A stretch of DNA of 22,500 nt from Zygnema circumcarinatum. Its lineage: Eukaryota > Streptophyta > Zygnematophyceae > Zygnematales > Zygnemataceae. Where the stretch lies: NCBI GenBank assembly GCA_037447605.1, contig CM074812.1, positions 1,386,031-1,408,530 of the forward strand. The letters are read 5' to 3'. The notes beneath the pieces were generated by a model, which saw only the letters and a program-made list of their open reading frames with translations, was not told the DNA's origin and ran no database searches. Positions 1 through 7,565 of this stretch are shown in pieces (position 1 is the first letter of the stretch; each line of letters begins with the position of its first letter). A program made the translations under genes and the position numbers.

Positions 1-59
1 TCCCTCTCCCTCTCCCTCTCCCTCTCCCTCTCCCTCTCCCTCTACCTCTCCCCTCCCCC
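1..59. repeat. (TCCCTC)n simple repeat
   Basis: A hexamer TCCCTC runs almost without interruption from the window edge to about 45 and then decays. It lies in the intron that follows the last visible ethylene-receptor exon (minus-strand gene), so the transcript would read it as GAGGGA. Confidence 0.9.
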
Positions 60-159
60 TCAGACAACTACTCCCTAAATCATCCCTAACTCATTAGAAC
101 TAAAATCATACTGGAAAAGTGTGTGAGAGAAAAGGTGTGCAATTAGGGCTGATATTTAC

Positions 160-2374
160 CTGCCATTGCCGACTCCATTGTTCCCCTTGGAGTACTCGCC
201 TTTCCAAGGAGGCAGTCTGGTTGAATTCTGACTGCTTGAGGAGTCCTTATTATGGTCTGAACAGTGGAATCGGAGGCCGGAACAGTGATAGGGACTTGAA
301 TCAACCTCCTCTCCAGCTCATGTGTGAGCTCCAAATTCTCACCAGCTGAAAACAGCATACAAAATAACATAAAAATCTCGACCTAAACTTATGTTTCCTT
401 GGTTGAAAAATTGGACAAAAAAAGGAGGGTGGGAGGTAGACGAGAGTGTAGCAGGGGATGGAGAGGAGTGAAATTTCTCTCCCTACATTGGTCCGGCATC
501 CAAATGGTGCAATTGTCGAGTGAAAGTGTATGCGCGAGCTCTACAAGAGTTGTGTTTAGAATGGTGAGTCGGTCGAGCGTTGACCGAATTTCATGTGTGA
601 GCATTCGCACGTGCCGGCCCACCTCCTCCTGCCTTCGAATCACTCCCATTTCTCGGTCCAATTGAGCCGCTTTGTGCTGCAGGAATAGCTCTCGAACCTG
701 CGATTCATCTCCCATGCAACAACTCATTAACAAGCTCTCTAACACAATCTACAAAGTGACCCATATGCAAAAGAACAGACAAAAGAACGAAACGAACGGC
801 AAAGGGAAGAAGCATTTTGTAACTAAAGCTTGATCAACAGTGGATTGTTCAAGACCCACATGAGTATATGGGAGCAATTGGGAGTGGGATGGATTACCTT
901 GATATTGAGCAGAGCCGGAATGACTCGCACAAGGAGGAAGGCGGTCGCGCAGGAGACCGCCGCTGTCAGCACTTTGAGCACAGTCTGCGTCAGGGCTATT
1001 GTGCGAGGGTGGGGGCCGTAGGTCCAGATGGACACGAAGTGGGTGAGCCCTGCATGCATAGAAACGAGCGAAAGAAAGAAAGGTGAGAGAGAGAGAGAGG
1101 GGGAGAGAGAGAGAGAGAGCGAGAGAGAGAGAGAGGGGGAGGGAGGGGGAGAGAGAGAGAGAGAGGGAGAGAGAGAGGGAGAGAGAGGGAGAGAGAGAGA
1201 GGGGAGAGAGAGAGAAGAGAGAGAGAAGAGAGAGAGAGAGGGAGAGAGAGAGAGAGCGAGAGAGAGGGAGAGAGAGAGAGAGGGAGAGAGAGAGGGGGAG
1301 AGAGAGAGAGAGAGGGAGAGAGAGAGAAAGAGATTGTGATTGGAACCAAGATTTGCGCGCTTTTATTTGATTGAATAATGATGAGCAATGGCAATCGGCA
1401 TTAAGCAATTTTTTTTACAACACAAACAAAGGCTTCTAGAAGTGCTTCGTCACTGGCTGTTGAGAGTTTGAACAAGCCATTGTCAAGGAGAAGGCGGGAA
1501 TCGAAGCTAGTTTTTTCTTTGTTCTATGACTTGAAATTTAATTCCATATTGCTGAACGAAAAAAAGGAAAATGCGTACCGCATAGAACTATGAAGAGGCC
1601 GAACTGGAGAAGCACCCACCGGTGTGGGAAAACTTTGGACCTCAGAAAGAAATAGAGAAGCTCCAAAGGAATGGAGAAATATGCAAGCGCTATGAGAAAG
1701 TCGCTGCAAACCACGAGTTTCAAGCCCACAAATCATTAAAGCAGAATTCCACTATCAAACAAGAAACTACTTCCTTCCTCCTTTCCTAATAAGGTCTATG
1801 CTTATCCTTCGTTTGAATGTTTTTTGTAACTCTTGGAATGTCTCCAAGTCATGTTTCGGAACCATGAAGAAGGAGAGAGAGAGAGAGATAGGGGGGAGAG
1901 AGAGAGAGAGGAGGGCTGTTGAGTAGTGGATCTAAATGAAGTCAACAAGGTCAATAAAGCCAACTAATCCCATACCTTGCCAGCTGGCACCGTGCAACGC
2001 CTTCATCCAAACCAAACATGTCTTCATCACACGAGCAGACAGCTGGAAGCACTCGAGGGAGAGGATGAAGCCTGCACCCCGTTTAGAACTTCAAAATAAT
2101 CATTCAATTTATGAAACAAACCTAAGCAGCAACGAATGGATCAGTCCTACATATAAAAACCAAACAATGATTAAAAAAAAAAAAAAACGGAGGGCGAAGT
2201 GATGAAACAGAAACGCCTTCTCGCATGACGTGCAGGTTGCTTTGATCCTCTCGGACTTTCTTTCTCGTACCATAAACAACCATTGTGAATGTACAACTCG
2301 TGCGATATCTTTCATACAAAGTGAAGTCAAGCTGCGGCAATCCTTTGCTGGTTCTACTTCTGCAAGACCCCATG

Positions 2375-2412
<38 letters not shown>

Positions 2413-2799
2413 ACTCTCACCTCATGAATAGTGTTCAGCAGAGTTATGCTTCAGCCTCTATTCAAGCTTTAACTTCTCAGCTGCCCTTCCGTCTTTCTTA
2501 AAACTCATTCCAAATCCCAATCCCAGGTGCTTTGCACCCCTCCATGCGGCACCTTCTCCTCGCTCGGAGTGGTAGATGTGAGAGTTATATTGTGACAGGA
2601 AACCAACGACGATCGAGCTGCCAACTGCAAATCCTAATTGGGCCCCAAAACTAAATGAAATTCAAAAGCAATCGAGAAAAAGAGAAGTAAGAACATGCCT
2701 GCCCTCCCCTCCAGAGGCTCTCACAGCCGCGGAAGCCGCAGCTGCGACGGCCGCCACGGCTGCCAGAGCTGTGCTCACACCCAGCCACCACCGCACCAT
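160..2799 (-). CDS. Ethylene receptor, subfamily II-like (ETR2/EIN4 type), 5' portion
   Basis: ER-membrane, copper-dependent ethylene sensor; only the first 290 residues are in the window. Exons on the minus strand: 2799-2699, 2071-1976, 1703-1579, 1049-898, 697-487, 345-160, with frame kept at every junction. Residues 1-33 form a hydrophobic signal sequence (start in GCAGCCATGG, a strong context). C46 and C48 match the disulfide-forming Cys4/Cys6 of Arabidopsis ETR1. D67, Y74, I104, C107 and H111 match ETR1 D25, Y32, I62, C65 and H69 with one constant offset of 42, so the copper-binding Cys and His are present. Three membrane segments span about 66-165, followed by the linker and a GAF domain ([12 protein letters not shown]). 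The extra N-terminal segment and the CSCDED and LTHELE stretches favour subfamily II (known family trait). The rest of GAF, the kinase and any receiver domain lie off-window. Exon 2 could instead start at 2042; exon 1 uses a GC donor and is the least certain part. Confidence 0.9.
1082..1332. repeat. (GA)n/(GGGAGA)n purine-rich repeat in receptor intron 3
   Basis: About 250 bases of nearly pure purine on the plus strand, mixing GA dinucleotides with GGGAGA and GAGAGGG units. It fills most of the 529-base intron between the two membrane-domain exons of the ethylene receptor, so it is a CT tract in the transcript. Long Ser/Leu/Pro or Arg/Glu reading frames here are products of the repeat. Confidence 0.95.
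1871..1912. repeat. (GA)n repeat in receptor intron 2
   Basis: Short purine-only tract of GA and GGGGGAGA units inside the 272-base intron between receptor exons 2 and 3. Confidence 0.9.
2372..2409. repeat. (CT)n microsatellite in receptor intron 1
   Basis: Almost perfect CT dinucleotide run of about 38 bases within the predicted first intron of the ethylene receptor (2072-2698). A run of 15 A follows the same intron at about 2172-2186. No coding similarity is visible in the rest of this intron. Confidence 0.9.
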
Positions 2800-2837
2800 G
2801 GCTGCGCACCTATCGCCTCTCCACGCTCGCACACAAT

Positions 2838-3106
2838 GAAGAAAGGAGGGGGAGGGAGAGTGAGGGAGAGGGAGAGGGAGAGGGGAGGGGAGAGGGAGGC
2901 AAGGTAAGAAAGTGGGGGAGAAAGGGAGGGAGAGCGACAAGGGGGGAAAGGGGAGTGAAAGAAAAGGTGAGGGGGAGGAGGAGAAGGGGGAAGAGAAGAG
3001 AGGGAGGAAGAGGGGGCAGAGAGCTGAGTGGGCGAGGGAGACTGAGGGGGGAGAGGGTGGGAGAGGGAGAGGGGAAGGGAGGTACACACAGAGAGAGGGA
3101 GAACAG
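2838..3106. repeat. Purine-rich leader region of the ethylene receptor
   Basis: About 270 bases dominated by GGGAGA, GGGGGA and GAAAGG on the plus strand, immediately upstream of the receptor start codon at 2799. On the gene's sense strand it is a CT-rich leader, common in plant 5' untranslated regions. The sense strand stays open in frame with the receptor start and contains an upstream in-frame ATG at 3123; I treat this as untranslated because its composition is pure repeat. Confidence 0.75.
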
Positions 3107-3170
3107 TTTTTTGCTGTCGGCACCTGCTAACATCAGCCTGGTATAATTATGACTTCAGCGTGCATTTTCA

Positions 3171-3178
3171 TGACGTCA
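3171..3178. promoter_or_regulatory. TGACGTCA palindrome (bZIP/TGA-type site)
   Basis: Perfect 8-base palindrome, a recognised core for plant bZIP factors. A second perfect copy lies at 3257-3264 and a one-mismatch copy (TGACGCCA) near 3278, all upstream of the ethylene receptor. Function is inferred from motif and position only. Confidence 0.5.
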
Positions 3179-3256
3179 TGACATCTTTGTAAGCAATGAT
3201 GCTCCGTAGAATTTACGTTCGACAACTGGTGATGTACTGTACATGTACGAGCTGCA

Positions 3257-3264
3257 TGACGTCA
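3257..3264. promoter_or_regulatory. TGACGTCA palindrome, second copy
   Basis: Second perfect copy, 86 bases from the first in the receptor-methyltransferase spacer. Further copies occur at 8109-8116 (inside the glycosyltransferase coding sequence, probably incidental), 20392-20399 and 21579-21586. Confidence 0.5.
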
Positions 3265-3629
3265 TACATGAGATAGATGACGCCATAGAGGAAACCTGGT
3301 TTACGGGCTTACGCTACTGCGAACTTGGTTTTGGGGTCGAATGGGACTGCCAAGATTTGCAGCAGGTTCCTCCAACACAATGTTGTGCAGTGCTGATAAG
3401 TAGTACAGCAAAGTAAAGTCCTAAATTGAATTTGAAATTGAATTAAAGTTAATCAAGTTAAATTTTGTTGACAGGCAGCAAAGCTTTCATGGTTTTTGGC
3501 ACTGAACAACAGCCTTAGTTCGTCTCTTGGGTTTGTTCAGTCCCAAGTTTTCAAGCTCATCCATGCGACTTCATGTGGTCCCCAACGTTTGGGTCAAAAT
3601 CCGCAACGGATAAAGTTGCAAGGCCCAAC

Positions 3630-3720
3630 CGAGCCGAACCGAACCAAGAGTTGGGACTCTCAGACTTGACAAAATTTTACGAAAAAATGCTTTTTAGTAC
3701 AGTATTGCGAAAAATAAATA
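3630..3720 (+). repeat. Dispersed repeat, copy A
   Basis: Contains GAGCCGAACCGAACC followed by a CAGACTTGACAAAAT...TTACGA...TTTTTAGTA block. A diverged copy occurs at 11434-11540 (CAGACTTAACAAAAT, TTACGA, TTTTTAGTA and AACCGAACCGAAC). No protein is encoded; it may be a degenerate non-autonomous element or an old duplication. Confidence 0.55.
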
Positions 3721-3895
3721 TATATATATATAGCATAATTACATTTGTAGTCCTTGGACCGAATCGAACTGGACCCAAACAACTATAAACTGGGGACCAA
3801 AACGGAAACTAAAACTCGAACTACATCTTCAACTGCAACTAGAACTGGAACTGACACTGGATGTCGTAAACATGTGTCGGGGTAGAGGTCCGTTT

Positions 3896-3908
3896 CCCTA
3901 ACCCTAAT
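3896..3908 (+). promoter_or_regulatory. Telo-box-like CCCTAACCCTAAT
   Basis: Two telomere-type repeats about 80 bases upstream of the methyltransferase start codon. Telo-boxes (AAACCCTAA core) are known in plant 5' regions of growth- and translation-related genes. This copy is a close variant, and its role is inferred. Confidence 0.4.
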
Positions 3909-3987
3909 TTTGATCTTTTTCTTTTCCTTCCTCCCCCTCCACCTCCCCCTCCCCTTTCCTCGCTTTCTCCCTCTCTCTCTCGCAGCC

Positions 3988-4467
3988 ATGGCCATGGCGG
4001 AGGCTCTCTCGTCTCTCTCTTCGCTCTCTCTCTCTCACTGCCCCTGCCGCCTCCTCCGCTCTAGAGAAAATCGCATGCCACGTGTCGCTCTGCCCGCAGT
4101 TCGCGGAGCGCGAGCAGCGCTGTCGCCGCGCGAGTCCTCGCGGAGCGCGGGACTCGTCAGGAAGAAAATGTGAGATGAAATGTGAGGGATCCCTTTAATT
4201 TACCGCACGATAAAATTTTAAGTATATTTTATGTATGCAGATATACATATTTTCTTATAAGTTGTTTTTTTTGTTTATAATTTTGGCTTCGGGAAACAGA
4301 AATCCGCGCATTTTGGAAGATGGTGTTAAAATATTTGAATTGTTCCTTGCTGCATGGTGAATCCAAGCATTCCTAAACTTCTAATAATGTCTTCTCGCGC
4401 GCTCTCTCCCTCTCCCTCTCTCTCTCCCCCTCTCTCTCCCTCTCTCTCCTCTCCTCTCTCTCCTCTC

Positions 4468-4500
<33 letters not shown>

Positions 4501-6295
4501 GCCCTCTTTCTCTCCCCTTCTCTCTCTTTCTCGCTCTCCCACTCGCTTTCTCGGAGATAGTTCCCGTTCCGTGTCTGCCGCTGCACTGCCTTCGGAGGCA
4601 TTGGACCTTTTGCCTTTCGCTGTAACGGGGACATCCGCGCTTGCGTTTGTTTCCGCCCGAGCGGTCGTCTACTTCAGAATGCAGGTGCTAGCACTCCCCT
4701 TAACTTTATAAAAAATGTTTTTATTTATGCTTTTCTTATATTATAATGATTGTCTAGGGCTTGTTTCAAGTCTATGAGCTGTAATTTTGCCCCCAATCCA
4801 ATTCATGCAATTTACGCGCTTCCTTTTTCGAAGTTAAGAAAGGAAAGGAGGGGCTGCAGTACGTTATTGCAGCCATGCTTGGGCGGCATGTGCCACGTGG
4901 CGGCGCGCGAGTGGTGGATCTGAACATAGGCCCCGGGCGGAACCTCTACTACCTCCCCAATGATGTCGTCCAAGTTTTAGCGGTGAACCCTGCGGAGAAC
5001 AAGCAGCTGCTGGAGAATCAAGGTGGGAGTGAGAGCTGGAGGGAGAGGGAGAGGTATGGGAGGGGGGAGGAGGAAGGGGGGAGGGGGGAAGGGGGAGGGG
5101 GAGGACGATATGGAGGGAGGAAGTAGGGAGAGAGGCAGTGGGTAGAATTCACGAGGAGAGAGGGGCGGGGAGGGAAGGTGGGAGAGCGGGGAGACTGGCG
5201 GGGAGAGGAGGAGAGGGAAGTAGGAAGGGAGAGCGAGCAGTGGGAGAAAGCAGGAGGGAACCGAAAGGAAGAGGGAAAGATATATAGAGGGAGAGGGCGA
5301 GGGGGGGGACGAGGAGGAGAGGGTGATAGGAAGGGGGAGAGAGGCAATGCGTAGAGGGCAAGAGGGAATGGAGTGAGAGAAGAACAGGGCATAGGACAGG
5401 GAGGGAAATGGGGTCGTGGTGGAGAGAGGAAGTGAGGGAGAGAGGAAGGAGGTGGGAGGGGGTGAGGGAGAGAGTGAATGACATTGCAGAGGCGACTGCG
5501 AAAGCATTACTTTGCCAGTTCTTCCTTTCTCTGCTTTGGCGAATTTTACCTTGTCTGTTCACTGACACGTGTGAAAGCTTCCATGCACATGGCAGCCATT
5601 CAGGCGCGCATTCCCATTGAGATTAGAACAAGAGACCTCCTTTCCTTGCAACTTCCTGCGGCAAGTTATGATGCAGTGGTAAACTTAAACATCTTTCTCT
5701 TTTCTTTTCTCTGTTTATGTGCATCTTTAAGTCTTTTTGGCTTGGATGTCATCCAGCTAACTCTTATGCTTTCTTTCCTGCTGTGATTTCTCTGGACGGT
5801 TTTGCAGGTCTCTGTGTACGGTTTTAGCCAATTAGAACAAAGCACTTTGCCGCTGATCCTTAATGAAACTTCTCGAATTCTGAAGGCAGGAAAGGTAAAA
5901 GGTTGGTTTGGACTTTTGGTATTGTAATGCTTGTTTTCTGTTTTACTTTGTTTCATTTCGTTTTGTTCCCTTAACCTATTGACATTGATTTGATTCAAAT
6001 CAGCCGTTGATCTTTGTGGAGAGTTCACGCGCTAATGGAGGACCTCTAAAAGCCATTCAAGGGCTATGGTGGGATATTCTTAAAGCCACCGGAAGGAAAA
6101 CCCACTATAGGGGAGATCTCTTGGAAGCCATCAAGGTAACGAACATTTAAAAACCAAAACAAACCAATTAGTCTTTTAGGGTTTTTAGGGTTTTTAGGCT
6201 AGTCACAATCTGCACTCTGTCAAAAACTGAAGAGACCTTTTCTTTTCAGTTGGTGGTGGCCTTACTGGCTCAGGCTTCTGTGTTCATTCCAACGG

Positions 6296-6339
<44 letters not shown>

Positions 6340-6521
6340 AAAAATGGGTGCAGGCGACACCCGGTTTTGAAGATGTGTCGGCGGACCGATTACTCGAATT
6401 TCAGGACCCTCACGTGGTAGGAGTAGCTATTAAGGGAGAGGTTAGCGCTGGAAAGAAGGTGAAAGCTTCCTCAGGGGGATTCAAAGGTTTCTCCAGTAAA
6501 GGGGAGAGCTCACGGAAATAA
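3988..6521 (+). CDS. Plastid-targeted-type SAM-dependent methyltransferase (methyltransferase type 11-like)
   Basis: Seven exons: 3988-4169, 4561-4684, 4839-5022, 5578-5678, 5808-5894, 6004-6135, 6354-6521, giving 325 aa with frame kept at all six introns. Residues 1-60 are rich in Ser, Ala and Arg and almost free of acid, like a chloroplast transit peptide. Residues about 75-99 are hydrophobic and probably a membrane anchor. The class I SAM-binding motif is VVDLNIGPGRN at 127-137 (family form DxGxGxG, here DLNIGPG). SYDAVV (about 193-198) and RILKAGK with FVESS (about 220-233) match the later motifs of UbiE/METTL7-like enzymes. Substrate is unknown. The start lies in GCAGCCATGG; an in-frame upstream ATG at 3910 would add only repeat-encoded residues. 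Exons 1-2 rest on composition and splice sites and are less sure than exons 3-7. Confidence 0.85.
4398..4552. repeat. CT-rich repeat in methyltransferase intron 1
   Basis: About 155 bases of CT, CCCTCT and TTTCTCTC units at the 3' end of the first intron, ending eight bases before the predicted acceptor at 4560. It is in the sense orientation and so serves as an extreme polypyrimidine tract. Confidence 0.9.
5036..5475. repeat. Purine-rich repeat in methyltransferase intron 3
   Basis: About 440 bases made largely of GGGAGA, GGGGGA and GAGGAA variants on the sense strand, filling most of the 555-base third intron. It is much more degenerate than the GA microsatellites. Opposite-strand Ser/Pro/Leu frames are artefacts of the composition. 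Confidence 0.9.
6174..6198 (+). repeat. Telomere-like TTTTAGGG units in intron
   Basis: Three consecutive TTTTAGGG/TTTTTAGG units in methyltransferase intron 6, close to but longer than the plant telomere unit TTTAGGG. A similar pair occurs at 11172-11189. Confidence 0.6.
6298..6338 (+). repeat. Poly(T) homopolymer of 41 bases
   Basis: Uninterrupted T run 15 bases before the acceptor of methyltransferase exon 7 (6353/6354). It works as a polypyrimidine tract in the sense strand. Its exact length is the kind of value sequencing can get wrong. Confidence 0.9.
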
Positions 6522-7565
6522 GTTAAAACTTTTAAAAGAGAGTTGTGACGCTACACTGTTGTTCCAGTGTATGAAAACGAGAGTCAACGCAGTTTTGTCC
6601 TGTTCGAAAGAGTTTAAGAGAGTTGGGAAATAGAAGCAAGGAGCGGGGCAAGTTTGCAGTTTGAGGCTTAATTGCAGGCCATTTCCCCGTTTGTGTACAG
6701 GAAGGATTTTTGTATTTGAGTTGAAGTTCGAATACTTGTTAGTGTCATGAAATTTTATGTTTATTATGTTATGCTTGTAAGGGAGAAAAGGATTGTACGG
6801 TGAGAACTTGTACTCTGAGAAATCCTCAATGTCAATGAACATTGCGATATTGTCAAAACATTGACATATGTCAAACCATTGACAAACGTCCTGAGACGAC
6901 ACAAAGGAAACTCTCTGGTAAAGTATACTCCAACTAAAATCTTTACAAGTTGAGCCAAACTTGGCCACCCGAGCTAAGAATTAAAATTGTGGAAAAGAAA
7001 GATGGCAGAGAAAACTAACAAGTGTGGCAGAGCACGCCTCTAGATTGTTGCCTGACCGAGCCCAGAAATCGGTGCTGACCAGGCTTTATTTGCGAACTTC
7101 GCATGAATGCAAAGAATTTGAGATGCTGAAATGTGTACAGACCTGGATAAAGTCACAACGGAGTCATGTGCCGAACGATGGACGGTGCCACTCGATGGGG
7201 ATGAATCCCCATTGTGGAAAGAAAGGACGGCGCCTTTGAGGAATCTCCAACAGCCATTTCTCTCTCTGCCTCTCTGCCTCTCTCCCTCTCCCTCTCTCCC
7301 GTCTCCTCTGGTATCCCTCCGTCTCCCACTCCCCCACTTCTCTCTCACTCGCTCTTTCCCGATAACCCTCCCCGCCCCCTTTCCCTTCCGCTGCCTCCCT
7401 TCAACTCTCGCTCTCCCTTCCCCTCCCCCCCACTCACTCTCTCCCCCCCTCGATCTCTCCCTGCCCCTTCCACCTCTCTCCCCCTCCTCTTGAACAGCGC
7501 AAGCGTGTCTTGCCTCCCCGCAGTTTATTCAGCCCCAAATTGCACCTCCATATCACATCAATCAA
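6522..7565. other. Convergent 3' flanks with CT-rich tract
   Basis: Space between the stop codons of the converging methyltransferase and glycosyltransferase genes, so it should hold both 3' untranslated regions. 6522-7250 is ordinary AT-balanced sequence with a cluster of imperfect TTGACA/TGTCAA words at about 6830-6890. 7257-7496 is CT-rich repeat. I see no gene. Confidence 0.6.
7257..7496. repeat. CT-rich low-complexity tract
   Basis: About 240 bases of CTCTCC, CCCTC and TCTCTC variants located just downstream of the minus-strand glycosyltransferase stop. Frames through it give Ser/Leu/Pro-only products. Confidence 0.9.

Larger units (their letters stand above)
3107..3987. promoter_or_regulatory. 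Divergent intergenic region between receptor and methyltransferase genes
   Basis: Head-to-head spacer between two divergently transcribed genes. It holds two perfect TGACGTCA palindromes, one copy of a dispersed repeat (around 3630-3720), an AT-rich (TA)n patch near 3718-3732, a degenerate run of GAACT-like units at about 3790-3860, and a telo-box-like CCCTAACCCTAAT near 3896. No convincing protein is encoded. Its position makes it the likely shared promoter region of both genes (inference). Confidence 0.6.

Noticed and set aside
749-1408. Long Ser/Leu/Pro or Arg/Glu reading frames over the GA repeat
   Set aside because: They are translations of a GA/GGGAGA microsatellite inside a receptor intron; stops are absent because the repeat lacks T-A combinations.
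4977-5568. Minus-strand Ser/Pro-rich frames of 120-176 codons
   Set aside because: Opposite strand of the purine-rich third intron of the methyltransferase; no motif beyond composition.
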